A stretch of DNA of 64,000 nt, from positions 1 through 64,000 of IMG/VR virus record IMGVR_UViG_3300042558_004400; one strand, given 5' to 3'. This stretch comes from a virus. The notes below the pieces were generated by a model. The model did not search any database. It was not told the DNA's origin and saw nothing but the letters and a program-made list of their open reading frames with translations. The first letter of the stretch is position 1. Every line of letters begins with the position of its first letter. This document shows, piece by piece, positions 1 through 8,429 of this stretch. The translations under genes were made by a program, and so were the position numbers.

Positions 1-1
1 G

Positions 2-772
2 TCTACAGCGCAGGCTACAACGCAGGCACAGACTCTACCGCAGGCCTTTACTCCTCTTGGTATTCGTAACGGAGATTCTCGACTTCAAGAGTATCCAGAC
101 CCTAAGGACGATGAACCTTATCTTGTTATTGGTGAAGTAGATTCTGCTGGATCTGAATGCCCATCATGTCAAGCTGAAGTTCTTGCTTATGTCCCTAAGA
201 GTTTTTATTGCGACACTTGCGATTTATGCTTTGCCCTTATGTCAGACTCTTATGGTGAGATAATTGACAACGCTAAAAAGTATTTAACTGACAGAAAATT
301 TGATTCTAATATAACTTATTATCTTTGGACTAAAGATGCTCAAGATCAAGATTTGCTTATGCGAATTAAAGAAGTAGATTATAACGATGATGATAGCTCA
401 TTGCATACATCATTGCTGACTACTAATTCTGGTCCAACTTTAGAAGTTCTTGATGGTTACTTCTATGAAGGATTTGACGAAACAAGAACAGTTTGTTGTG
501 ATGTTCATTTGTACACAGTTGAAAAATGCACTTGTGAAAAAACTGTCTATTACGATGATGTAATTGAATTCGATCAAAGTCATCCATACAATGTGTATGA
601 TAATAAAGCTGCTTGTGTTGATTGCGAATTTTATTATTCTCGCAACTGCAAACCTTATTTAAATTCAATTGTTAATTTTGCAAAAAACAAACAAAAGATT
701 GAAACCCCTATTGGTGAATGTAAAGATTTTACTCTTTATGAACTCAGCAATACTATGTCTAGTTACGATTAA
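2..772 (+). CDS. Cys-rich protein, 5' end outside window
   Basis: The reading frame is open from base 2, so the ATG at 239 is probably internal and the true start lies before the window. The visible part has about 256 residues. A CPSC...CDTC pair near visible residues 57-76 looks like a zinc ribbon. Further cysteines follow (CC at about 165, CTC at about 175, and CVDC towards the C terminus). The middle is acidic and polar. The gene sits 10 bases upstream of the E1-like gene and is probably cotranscribed with it, so it may belong to the same cassette. I see no JAB (H-x-H) or E2 signature, and I do not recognise the family. Confidence 0.75.
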   Translation, partial: STAQATTQAQTLPQAFTPLGIRNGDSRLQEYPDPKDDEPYLVIGEVDSAGSECPSCQAEVLAYVPKSFYCDTCDLCFALMSDSYGEIIDNAKKYLTDRKFDSNITYYLWTKDAQDQDLLMRIKEVDYNDDDSSLHTSLLTTNSGPTLEVLDGYFYEGFDETRTVCCDVHLYTVEKCTCEKTVYYDDVIEFDQSHPYNVYDNKAACVDCEFYYSRNCKPYLNSIVNFAKNKQKIETPIGECKDFTLYELSNTMSSYD

Positions 773-782
773 GGAATAATTT

Positions 783-1532
783 ATGGAACCTAAAAGAGTA
801 GTTTTAGTTGGTGCCGGTGGCATTGGCACCTGGTTAGCAGAAGGAGTTGTTAGACTTCTTGAATGGAAATATCCTGGATCTGCTTTGATAATCGTTGATG
901 GTGACAGCTATGAGCAAAGAAACTTAGAGCGTCAATCATTCACTCAAGTCGGCAACAAAGCTTCAGTTAAAGCTCTTGAGCTGACTAAGCAATTTAATCA
1001 GACTCTTGTTATACCTATTCCTAAATGGGTTGTTTCTGATGAACATCCTGAAACAGATGAAGAGTCTAGCAAGATTAGAGCAACTAAGTTGCTCGCTGAA
1101 GGCGATATCGTTCTTGCTGTTGTTGATAACTTTTCTGCTCGTAAAATTTTATTTGACGCAGCTTCAAAACTTAACAACGTAGATGTTTTTACTGGTGGAA
1201 ACGATGATAACCTTTTTGGTAGCATCTATCATTATCGTCGTCGTGATGGCGTAGACGTTACTGCTCATCCAGTAGAAACACACCCAGAATACCAAAATCC
1301 ACCTGATCGCAATCCAGGTGAAATGTCTTGTCAAGAACGAGCCGAAGTAGAAGGTGGCACCCAAATACTTGCCACCAATATGGCTGTTGCTGCAATGATT
1401 CTTGGTCGTATTCAATATACTATTGTTTCCGAACAAAATCCAGAACAGTCAGAGATCTACTTTGATCTAGGTCTTGGCATGTCCCAACCATATAATCGTA
1501 TGGTCAATCAACAGCAACCCGCTTACCTATAA
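783..1532 (+). CDS. ThiF/E1-like adenylyltransferase (PRTRC-ThiF type)
   Basis: This 249-residue protein has the E1/ThiF Rossmann fold. The nucleotide loop GAGGIG is at residues 10-15, the acidic strand end VDGD at 38-41, NLERQ at 47-51 and VVDN at 113-116. Family members adenylate the C-terminal glycine of a ubiquitin-like protein. Cys183 in EMSCQERAE is the best candidate for the thioester cysteine, because PRTRC ThiF proteins carry a cysteine in a similar late position followed by an Ala-rich helix. The start has AAGGA 9 bases upstream. The ubiquitin-like gene follows 21 bases later, which supports an E1 role over thiamin or molybdopterin synthesis; no such pathway genes are nearby. Confidence 0.85.
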   Translation: MEPKRVVLVGAGGIGTWLAEGVVRLLEWKYPGSALIIVDGDSYEQRNLERQSFTQVGNKASVKALELTKQFNQTLVIPIPKWVVSDEHPETDEESSKIRATKLLAEGDIVLAVVDNFSARKILFDAASKLNNVDVFTGGNDDNLFGSIYHYRRRDGVDVTAHPVETHPEYQNPPDRNPGEMSCQERAEVEGGTQILATNMAVAAMILGRIQYTIVSEQNPEQSEIYFDLGLGMSQPYNRMVNQQQPAYL

Positions 1533-1553
1533 TTAATAAACGGAGATAATAAC

Positions 1554-1805
1554 ATGGAAATGAATTCCAACCAAACAAACACCAGCACAGGCGAAGGCGT
1601 AGCCAACGTTCGTTACGGTGTATACAACCAACCAGCACCAGTCTCAGGAAAGACTGTTGGACAGGTCCGTGAGCAGTTCAGCAAGCTCTGGGGCATTAGC
1701 TCAGATGCTATTGCTTACAAGGGCAAAGACAAGCTTGACGAGAACTATGTCATTCAGTCAAACGACAACGTTGAGTTCCATCGCCGTGCAGGCGAAAAGG
1801 GCTAA
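1554..1805 (+). CDS. Ubiquitin-like beta-grasp protein (PRTRC protein C-like)
   Basis: The 83-residue protein has a polar N-terminal tail of about 18 residues. A compact domain follows with alternating beta and helix pattern (VRYGVYN, then TVGQVREQFSKLWG, then IQSNDNVEFHRR) and ends in RRAGEKG. PRTRC protein C family members, as I recall them, end in a very similar FRRAxGTKG, and a C-terminal glycine is what an E1 activates. The gene follows the E1-like gene and is preceded by a strong CGGAGAT ribosome site. Codons are much richer in C than in the neighbours, and a 13-bp terminator follows, which suggests high separate expression. Conjugation itself is inferred. Confidence 0.75.
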   Translation: MEMNSNQTNTSTGEGVANVRYGVYNQPAPVSGKTVGQVREQFSKLWGISSDAIAYKGKDKLDENYVIQSNDNVEFHRRAGEKG

Positions 1806-1824
1806 CACCTTTCCTAACATGATC

Positions 1825-1896
1825 GTGGGGGGGACTATTAAACTACTTGATAGTTTATTAGACTCTTAACAGAGTAGTCCCCCCCACTATTTTTTA
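1825..1896 (+). terminator. Rho-independent terminator after the ubiquitin-like gene
   Basis: A perfect 13-bp inverted repeat pairs 1825-1837 (seven Gs then ACTA) with 1875-1887. Its loop contains a second small AAACT/AGTTT hairpin, and a T-rich tract follows at 1890-1895. It would insulate the ubiquitin-like gene from the ATPase downstream. Confidence 0.85.
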
Positions 1897-1935
1897 TAAA
1901 GCCATTAGATTATTATTTTGATACCTGGAGTACAT

Positions 1936-3534
1936 ATGCTCTTTCAGCAAATCCAATTGGGAATTCCCGCTATTTGGATTAAAACAACCGACCCTTACAG
2001 ACTCGAAGAAAATATTACATCCTTTGATAAGCGTACATACTTTACAATTTCAAAAGATGGATTTTCTCAAAACATAAACTTCCAATGGAAACCAGTTCTT
2101 GTTTCTATACCTGCTCCTGAAGACGGTGCTCCACCAATAATCAAGACAACTACTGATTTGTCATTGTCTTTTGACTACATGCTTAATTCTTCTGCTGTTA
2201 AAGATCTTCCTAAATCTTTTATTTACAATTTAATTGGAGATCCTAAAGCATTTGCTAATGAATTTTCAGGCTTAGTCTCTTCCCTGCATTCTGATTACAG
2301 AAAATCTTTTAAATCTGATGACATTTCTTTAATGCCACTTCAGCTCATAGTCTTGAGCGCTTCTGATGTTCCAGAAGAAATTGCGCATTTATTTTATGTT
2401 CATGAAGATATGTACCCCACTCTTCAAGAGCTAAACGAAATTCTCAACCACATACATACTTCTACTAATGGCGAAGTATTAGATGCTGCTAAAGCCAAAG
2501 AAATTTCCAATGCTGGACTTGGTCTTACAGAATCTAAATTTATCAATCTCTGTCTTATGTCAGTACTTGAACATGGAACAATTAGTTCTTCTTACATCTA
2601 TGAAGCTAAAATGGCTAATGTTAAGAAAAACGGAATCCTTGAAATAATAAAACCTAAGATTACTTTTGATCAAATTGGTGGCCTTGATAATATTAAAGAT
2701 GTTATTATGCGCAATCTTTACTTCTGGAATAATCCTGAAGAAGCTGAGAAGTTTGGCATTCAGCCTATTCGTCGCATGCTAACTGTTGGCATTCCCGGCA
2801 CTGGTAAGTCTGCTATATGTGAGGCAACTGCTAGTGCTCTTGGTCTTGACCTTGCCCGAACTGGTGTAAGTCAAGTCATGAATTCTTTTATCGGTCAATC
2901 AGAACAAAACATGCGTACAGTCTTTCAGCAAATTAAAGTCATGGCTCCGCTTTGCGTATGGATTGACGAGTTTGGTCGAGATATGTCTGGTGGTCAAAGC
3001 TCGTCTCAAGTAGACGGTGGCACTACCGATCGTGTTCATGGTGAATTTCTTACTGGACTTCAAGAACTTCCTAACGATGTTTTCTTAATGTGTGCTGCTA
3101 ACCAGCTAAACCATCTTAAACCAGAAATGCTTCGTGCAGAACGCTTCGATAAGATCTTCTTTGTTGGCTTGCCATCATTTGAAGAACGAATTGAAATTAT
3201 TAAGATCTATCTTCCTGAAGACACTTATGATTACTCTGCTATAGCTCAAGCAACCAAGTACTTTACTGGTGCAGAAATTAAATCATTAGTTAAAGAAACA
3301 AAATTCAATGTTGTTTCTGCTGAACACCGCATGCTCAATACTGCTGATGTAGTAAAAGCTGCTCCATTTATGCGTAATATTCTTTGGAATAAAGAACGCG
3401 AAATGATTAGAGACTTATATCGTTATGCTTATGACAACTGGGACTGGGCTTCTAGCTTCCAGTATAATGACATAGATGATATACTTGGTAAACAAAAATC
3501 TTCTCAAGCCCCTTCTTGGGACTTGAAAGTCTAA
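1936..3534 (+). CDS. AAA+ ATPase, Ycf46/CDC48-like
   Basis: I chose the ATG at 1936, with GGAG 8 bases upstream, over the TTG at 1918. The product is 532 residues. The N-terminal 200 residues resemble the non-catalytic part of Ycf46-type proteins, beginning with a hydrophobic strand and a DPYRLEE segment. The AAA module has Walker A GIPGTGKS (about 285-292), Walker B CVWIDEFGRD (about 340-349), sensor 1 CAAN (about 386) and RAERFDKIFF near 400, where the arginine finger lies. Such ATPases remodel or unfold proteins. Its place between the ubiquitin-like and E2-like genes makes it the natural unfoldase of the cassette; this role is inferred. Confidence 0.85.
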   Translation: MLFQQIQLGIPAIWIKTTDPYRLEENITSFDKRTYFTISKDGFSQNINFQWKPVLVSIPAPEDGAPPIIKTTTDLSLSFDYMLNSSAVKDLPKSFIYNLIGDPKAFANEFSGLVSSLHSDYRKSFKSDDISLMPLQLIVLSASDVPEEIAHLFYVHEDMYPTLQELNEILNHIHTSTNGEVLDAAKAKEISNAGLGLTESKFINLCLMSVLEHGTISSSYIYEAKMANVKKNGILEIIKPKITFDQIGGLDNIKDVIMRNLYFWNNPEEAEKFGIQPIRRMLTVGIPGTGKSAICEATASALGLDLARTGVSQVMNSFIGQSEQNMRTVFQQIKVMAPLCVWIDEFGRDMSGGQSSSQVDGGTTDRVHGEFLTGLQELPNDVFLMCAANQLNHLKPEMLRAERFDKIFFVGLPSFEERIEIIKIYLPEDTYDYSAIAQATKYFTGAEIKSLVKETKFNVVSAEHRMLNTADVVKAAPFMRNILWNKEREMIRDLYRYAYDNWDWASSFQYNDIDDILGKQKSSQAPSWDLKV

Positions 3535-3556
3535 CAATCTTAAACAAAAGGTAATT

Positions 3557-4174
3557 ATGTCAATTGAAGAAAATGTAGAAGAGTTCTTAGAATCACTAGA
3601 TTCTGATAACCAAGATGATAAACCAAAATACACTAATACACTTTATAAGAAATGGTTTAAATCTAAATCCCAAAGTGGTTTTATTTCCATTCGACCTTGG
3701 TTTCAGGGTATGAAATTTTCCATTGACATTGGTAAGACCAATGCTTCTGGAAAGCTTGAAAGTAATACTAACTGTTTTGTTGATGCTATTGACTTTGCAG
3801 CTTACCTTAAAGCTATAACCAATGGAACTGCTGCTCTTAACTTTCCTGCTAATGAAAGACTTGGCCTTGCTACACCTGAAGCATATGTTTCTTATGGTGG
3901 AACTATGACTGCTGCTGGTCAATCAATCAGTAGAATCTTTAAATGTCAGTATTGGCAGTCTGGAGACAACGTAGATACTAATGCGTTCATCTGGAAAGCT
4001 GGTCATTTTAAAGCTCGCAAGTCTGACAGTGGTGCATTTATTCCTGATATGAAATCACCTCTGTCTGTTGACTCTATTAAAGTAAGTCGTCAAGATATCG
4101 TAAGCATTTCTTATTTGCTTGATCTTTCTTTAGCTTCCCATGTCACTAACAACACAGAATGGTACGACGCATAA
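3557..4174 (+). CDS. Hypothetical protein in ubiquitin-like cassette
   Basis: The product has 205 residues and I do not recognise it. The first 30 residues are acidic with a predicted helix. The rest looks like a folded beta-rich domain (SGFISIRPWFQGMKFSIDIG, then a Gly/Ala-rich centre and IVSISYLLDLSLASHV). There is no signal peptide or membrane span. AAAAGG lies 8 bases upstream of the ATG. The stop overlaps the next start (TAATG), so it is translated with its neighbour, which points to a shared function. Confidence 0.75.
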   Translation: MSIEENVEEFLESLDSDNQDDKPKYTNTLYKKWFKSKSQSGFISIRPWFQGMKFSIDIGKTNASGKLESNTNCFVDAIDFAAYLKAITNGTAALNFPANERLGLATPEAYVSYGGTMTAAGQSISRIFKCQYWQSGDNVDTNAFIWKAGHFKARKSDSGAFIPDMKSPLSVDSIKVSRQDIVSISYLLDLSLASHVTNNTEWYDA

Positions 4175-4563
4175 TGTCAGATGATTCATTATTCGAAGGC
4201 ATAAGCGATATAGACCTTCTCAGAGAACAAACTCAGCAACTTATTATATCTATGTCTAATAAAATAGACGAAAGATTTAAAGAGTTTGATGAGTCTATTG
4301 AGAATCTAGAGAAGCAGATTGCTACTTTAATTCTTGGTTTTGGCGAGCAAGCAGTAAACATGGAAGGCCTTATAGCCCAAATTAAATTTGCTACTCCTGA
4401 ATCCCAAAAAATATTTATGGACACTATAGCTCACAGCAGAAAACAAATGCTTGAAGCCATGAAAGAAGGAGCCGGTGGTCTATTGGCTGCAGAAAGTCCA
4501 GGAGTTGCCTCAGCCATTGAGAGCCTGGCTGACGAAAAGTTATTTGACGGAACCGATCAATAA
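4174..4563 (+). CDS. Coiled-coil hypothetical protein
   Basis: I use the ATG at 4174, which overlaps the upstream TAA, over the in-frame ATG at 4159. The 129-residue product is almost wholly helical. A heptad-rich segment at about 5-50 (LREQTQQLIISMSNKIDERF) is followed by a second amphipathic region and a Gly/Ala-rich tail ending FDGTDQ. It may be an oligomerising partner of the adjacent ATPase. No family is recognised. Confidence 0.65.
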   Translation: MSDDSLFEGISDIDLLREQTQQLIISMSNKIDERFKEFDESIENLEKQIATLILGFGEQAVNMEGLIAQIKFATPESQKIFMDTIAHSRKQMLEAMKEGAGGLLAAESPGVASAIESLADEKLFDGTDQ

Positions 4564-4753
4564 CGTTTCTGTTCTATTTGTAGAATCTGAAAATTTTAAT
4601 ATATTAAATAATTTCTATTTTTTACATAAAATATATCCAATTGCAAAACAAGTGCATGACGAAATACATTCGTTGCATTTGTCATCTTTGCCATTTCTTG
4701 ATTCATTACAAAATAAAACATTGTCCTTTGAATCTATACTTACGGAGACTTAA
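4544..4753 (+). CDS. Small hypothetical protein with uncertain start
   Basis: The frame is open from an ATG at 4475, but that start would overlap the previous gene by 89 bases. A TTG at 4544 gives 69 residues. No clear ribosome site is seen for either. The body (NVSVLFVESENF onwards) is a mixed alpha/beta stretch without known motifs. It could instead be the C-terminal end of the preceding gene: removing one A from the AAAA at 4535-4538 joins the two frames. Its stop overlaps the next ATG. Confidence 0.4.
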   Translation: MTEPINNVSVLFVESENFNILNNFYFLHKIYPIAKQVHDEIHSLHLSSLPFLDSLQNKTLSFESILTET

Positions 4754-5397
4754 TGCTACCTATATATCAAATACCTACAACTGGATTCACCAATGAGCAT
4801 TTAGATGATATTCTTGATTCTATTGATGATCATCTTTATCCAGTTAATACTTTTATAGCTTATCATCTTTTAAATAAGAATTATTCTTATCTTAAAACTT
4901 TACCTAAAAGTTCTGAGATAACTGTAGAACGGTATGCTCAACTAACTTCAGAGCTAACTCTAAGTCAAACAGTTGTTGCACGCGCTTTTGCTGATGATAT
5001 TTTTAATACATCTCACACAACTTATGCTTTCATCGGATCTAAAAAACTTTTTAAAACAATAGCTTTTGATTCCTTTCTACCAAGTGACTATGAGAATATC
5101 ATATCTCAATTAACTGCAAACAATTATCTTAAGATATCTGGTCAAGGATCTGGATCTGTTGTTCTTCTTAATACACACAAGTTAGATCAACCTTTTACCG
5201 TACACAGTTTTAGTAATTCTGATAATTTTCAATCTTCTATATCTTCTTTTATCGATTCTTTTAATTTAACTAAAATTGATAATCAATACCTTTTAAATCT
5301 TTTATCTGAAAAAGATATATATATAAATTCTCTTCTTGAGCAAATTCAAAACCTTAAGACTGAGAACTATCAAGTTTCTCAAATGACTTGGAGATAA
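4753..5397 (+). CDS. Hypothetical protein in ubiquitin-like cassette
   Basis: The product has 214 residues, starts at an ATG overlapping the upstream stop, and follows an ACGGAG ribosome site. It is soluble and helix-rich, with an aspartate-rich start (DDILDSIDDH) and a C-terminal leucine-rich helix that may form a coiled coil (INSLLEQIQNLKTE). No catalytic motif is seen. It lies in the run of genes between the AAA+ ATPase and the E2-like pair. Confidence 0.7.
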   Translation: MLPIYQIPTTGFTNEHLDDILDSIDDHLYPVNTFIAYHLLNKNYSYLKTLPKSSEITVERYAQLTSELTLSQTVVARAFADDIFNTSHTTYAFIGSKKLFKTIAFDSFLPSDYENIISQLTANNYLKISGQGSGSVVLLNTHKLDQPFTVHSFSNSDNFQSSISSFIDSFNLTKIDNQYLLNLLSEKDIYINSLLEQIQNLKTENYQVSQMTWR

Positions 5398-5403
5398 TTA
5401 ATA

Positions 5404-5985
5404 ATGTCAACATCAACAATAAGAAATCTTTTGGATTCTATAACGGATCCTAAAAGTGATGATTATGAACTTGCCAAAGAGATTTCTAAAAATACTTTAA
5501 CATCTTGTCAGCATCACAGTTCTCCTTCTAATCTTAATGCATCTTCTTCTTATGCTTACGCTAATAATCCCGGCATATATTCTTGTTCAGCTCCTACTCG
5601 CAAGTCTAACGATGGCCAACCTATCTCTTGTGTCTATGCAATGGAACAGTCTAATTGCCCGTTGTATAAGCCAGACTTTTCTGTTATGAATAAGGTAAGA
5701 GCTAATAATGACATTGATTATTATCTTTCAAGATTTCGTTCTTATGACGGAACATATCTTTATAGAATTTATGATAATAACTTAAATGTTTATTCTCAAT
5801 TTAAATACACTCAAATAGAAATGGAAAACGACAACTTAAATTTAGAAGCAATTTCTTTATTTAATAAGTTTTTAATTGATTTGTCTATACAGTTTGTTCA
5901 ACAAGATGTAGCTGAAGATGCTATGTTGATCCCCAAACAAAAAGAAACAAATTCTTATTTGAAGACTTTAGTTTCTAAGGAGTAA
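5404..5985 (+). CDS. Hypothetical protein with N-terminal cysteines
   Basis: The product has 193 residues. Cysteines and histidines cluster in the first half (CQHH near residue 34, then single cysteines near 58, 75 and 84), which could bind metal. The second half is helical and acidic. It starts 6 bases after the previous stop and ends 4 bases before the first E2-like gene, so it is part of the same operon. No family is recognised. Confidence 0.7.
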   Translation: MSTSTIRNLLDSITDPKSDDYELAKEISKNTLTSCQHHSSPSNLNASSSYAYANNPGIYSCSAPTRKSNDGQPISCVYAMEQSNCPLYKPDFSVMNKVRANNDIDYYLSRFRSYDGTYLYRIYDNNLNVYSQFKYTQIEMENDNLNLEAISLFNKFLIDLSIQFVQQDVAEDAMLIPKQKETNSYLKTLVSKE

Positions 5986-5989
5986 TATT

Positions 5990-7129
5990 ATGGATCCTGA
6001 ATATTATGACTATAATTATTCTTTGTATACCCCACAGAATATATTTAATCTTACCCATCAAGCAACTCCCAGAGTTGTTGACAATGATCTTTGGATTAAT
6101 TACCAGGTTAGTTTTTTAGATACTAATAAAGTAATAGAAGATCGTTCTAAATCTGCTTTTACTAGAGATTATTCCCTATTGCCTTTGGCCGTTAGGTATT
6201 CATCTCCTGACGGCAAGACTCATATTATAGAGCGCCCTCCTTTTGAGATAGAAATAGACTTTTCTACTGCAACTTCTTATCGCCCTAGGACTACTCCTAA
6301 ATATTTACAATCAGTTAAGATGTGGATTCCATGGACCGTTTCAGTTATATCTACTGAGTATCAATCAGGTTCTTTTAGTAGTTCTTTTGTTTTTCATTTA
6401 TACTTTAACGATGGTCCCCTTCAATCTTTTGATGATAAGTTAGTTCCTTGCTATCTTCCTAATTCTAGTTCTGGCAATATTTGTATGGGACAAGATTCTT
6501 TACCAACTAGCCAGATGATTGAAAATGGTTCTTCTATAACTGATATTTATAATCATACTTTTAATTCTTATTTTGGTGGATGGAATTGCGATCTTTCTTG
6601 TGCTATGCAAAACCTAGAATATTTTGCTCCTATAGTTGAAAAAATATCACAAAATAAAAAGAGTGCTGCTATTATTTCTAACTATTACAAAAGACATAAC
6701 ACTGCAAAGTATTACAAGAGTCTTTTGTATCTTTTGTCTAATATTTCTTTACAAGAGCACATTGGCTACATCACTTACACTAAAGAAAAAACTTCTTACC
6801 ATCCAACACTAAGACATCATTTTAATAAATCTAATTTAGATTCTTTTATTTTAATATCTCAATCTCACCAAAATGCAACTGCTCCCTGGCATAGAATAGC
6901 AAGAATCTTGACTCATAACTATGGACAATATCCTTCAGTTGTAAACGAAACAAGTTTTAAAGTGGTTATAAAAAATTATCAAAGTTCTCTTATTCTTGAT
7001 TATATTTCTAACCCTTATATTGTTGCTTCAATATACAAGGCTATGTTGAATTTTGACCCTGACAATTTACAAAACGAGTTTGATCATTCTGAGATCGCTC
7101 CTTATATTAAACAATCGGAGAATATTTAA
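5990..7129 (+). CDS. E2-like protein, first paralogue (PRTRC-B/Prok-E2 type)
   Basis: The protein has 379 residues. Three landmarks align with the next gene at nearly constant spacing: ERPP at 81-84, WIPW at 112-115 and the cysteine of SSGNICMG at 165. Prokaryotic E2-like proteins of PRTRC-type loci show a similar sequence, with a proline-rich stretch, then an N-x-x-x-x-G-x-x-C motif and a following Trp/Phe-rich segment (here FNSYFGGWN at about 188). The family match is from memory. If correct, Cys165 would carry the ubiquitin-like protein as a thioester. The C-terminal 170 residues are helical and unassigned. Ribosome site AAGGAG precedes the ATG. Confidence 0.55.
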   Translation: MDPEYYDYNYSLYTPQNIFNLTHQATPRVVDNDLWINYQVSFLDTNKVIEDRSKSAFTRDYSLLPLAVRYSSPDGKTHIIERPPFEIEIDFSTATSYRPRTTPKYLQSVKMWIPWTVSVISTEYQSGSFSSSFVFHLYFNDGPLQSFDDKLVPCYLPNSSSGNICMGQDSLPTSQMIENGSSITDIYNHTFNSYFGGWNCDLSCAMQNLEYFAPIVEKISQNKKSAAIISNYYKRHNTAKYYKSLLYLLSNISLQEHIGYITYTKEKTSYHPTLRHHFNKSNLDSFILISQSHQNATAPWHRIARILTHNYGQYPSVVNETSFKVVIKNYQSSLILDYISNPYIVASIYKAMLNFDPDNLQNEFDHSEIAPYIKQSENI

Positions 7130-7132
7130 ATC

Positions 7133-8374
7133 ATGTTAACACCTGCCGATTTTATATATAATGAACAATCTTCTTCGGAGTATATTGAATTCAACTATAG
7201 TCCTTTAGCTCTTGCTGGTCGTTATTCTTCTTATTCTGTCTCTGATTATTTCTTAAAGATATCTGATCAGTCTTCTACTGTTTCTCGGGAAATGAAAATT
7301 CAAAATCTTGAGTCTTTTCAAAGCTTTAATATAACTGTTGCAGAAAATGCAATGAAAGAACTTAAATCTGCTATTTCTCATCGTTCTTTTTCTGAAGATG
7401 AATCTCTTTTATTCCCAGGAGTTAGACATTTGTCACCTGGAATTATACTATTTGAACGTCCTCCGTGTCATAAAGTGGTATCAACTTACAATGATTACAG
7501 AGATCAAATAAGTAGTCAAACTGGTACATCGGAATACTACCTGCCTATTCCCTGGCAAGTCTATATTGCTATGTACAATCCAGAAGACATGAGATTAGTT
7601 TCTGTTAAGATGTTTTTTACATCTAACTCTTTAGCTTCATTGGACCAACCTATTTACTCTCCTCCTTTGTACAACTTTTATTCTAATGGCACTTTGTGCA
7701 GACCTTTCTTTAGTAACATGGAAGACATTGAGAAATACCCTAAAGATCTTTCTGGGGTAATTGCTTCTGCTTACGACTGGATCTGGAACAGTGGTTTTAA
7801 TTTCGATATTACTGAAAGTATATCTTTCTTTTTGCATTGTAAAAAGTATGAACAGTTTGAAAAATATTTAAATCCTCAAACTATGCCTAATATGAATTGG
7901 TTGCGAGATCATAATTTATATAGTCTTCCTTCTAACTTGCCTTCTCAATGGCACAGTCCTTTCTTCAAATGCTGGGAACAAGTTCCTCTTTCTGAAATTT
8001 CTAAATTATCTTGGAATACTTTCACTGAAACTGAGTTCTATTACCAGCATATAAACAACCTCAGAGATAACTTAATTCATGAATTTTGTGATTCTCATGA
8101 TTATGTTATTCACGAAACTGATTCTGATGAGGATGATTGCCACAGTGATTATTGCTCCGACAATTGTGTTCATCTTCACGAATTTTCTGAACTAGAAGCT
8201 TATCAAAAATTTATTGCTAAGCGCTTCTTATCTGAAAACCGTACTTTAACTCAAGCTTTAGATGATTCTGTTAAATTCTTGAATTCTCATAGAATCAATA
8301 TTAAACCATCTTCTTACATTCAGTGTAGACAGATGTTCTCTAATATTATTCAGAATTCTGTTCTTCCGTCTTGA
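7133..8374 (+). CDS. E2-like protein, second paralogue
   Basis: The protein has 413 residues and is a diverged duplicate of the preceding gene: FERPP at 107-111, PIPW at 138-141, then PPLYNFYSNGTLC with the cysteine at 189 and IWNSGFN after it. The segment before the cysteine is closer to the PRTRC-B consensus than that of the first copy. A later acidic, Cys/His-rich patch (about residues 320-345, CHSDYCSDNC) is absent from the first copy and may bind metal. The gene begins 3 bases after its paralogue and ends the operon; a promoter overlaps its stop codon. Confidence 0.55.
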   Translation: MLTPADFIYNEQSSSEYIEFNYSPLALAGRYSSYSVSDYFLKISDQSSTVSREMKIQNLESFQSFNITVAENAMKELKSAISHRSFSEDESLLFPGVRHLSPGIILFERPPCHKVVSTYNDYRDQISSQTGTSEYYLPIPWQVYIAMYNPEDMRLVSVKMFFTSNSLASLDQPIYSPPLYNFYSNGTLCRPFFSNMEDIEKYPKDLSGVIASAYDWIWNSGFNFDITESISFFLHCKKYEQFEKYLNPQTMPNMNWLRDHNLYSLPSNLPSQWHSPFFKCWEQVPLSEISKLSWNTFTETEFYYQHINNLRDNLIHEFCDSHDYVIHETDSDEDDCHSDYCSDNCVHLHEFSELEAYQKFIAKRFLSENRTLTQALDDSVKFLNSHRINIKPSSYIQCRQMFSNIIQNSVLPS

Positions 8375-8399
8375 CTTTTATATACCTTTTTGTTATTAT
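8371..8399 (+). promoter_or_regulatory. Sigma70-type promoter
   Basis: TTGACT at 8371-8376 and TATTAT at 8394-8399 are separated by 17 bases. It overlaps the stop codon of the second E2-like gene and points to the HTH gene at 8430. A TATAAT at 8401 is an alternative -10 but is too far from the -35. Confidence 0.6.
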
Positions 8400-8429
8400 A
8401 TATAATCTAAGCTTGAAAAGGTAATACGA

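Noticed and set aside
239-772. Separate 177-residue gene starting at ATG 239
   Set aside because: The same frame is open to the window start and carries a CPSC/CDTC zinc motif just upstream; no ribosome site precedes 239.
1618-1869. Second open frame overlapping the ubiquitin-like gene
   Set aside because: It is a frame shadow; it runs through the terminator hairpin and has Ser/Thr-rich nonsense composition.
2-8374. A JAB-type deubiquitinase expected in PRTRC-like loci
   Set aside because: No H-x-H...D metal motif was found in any protein of the cassette; it may lie outside the window.
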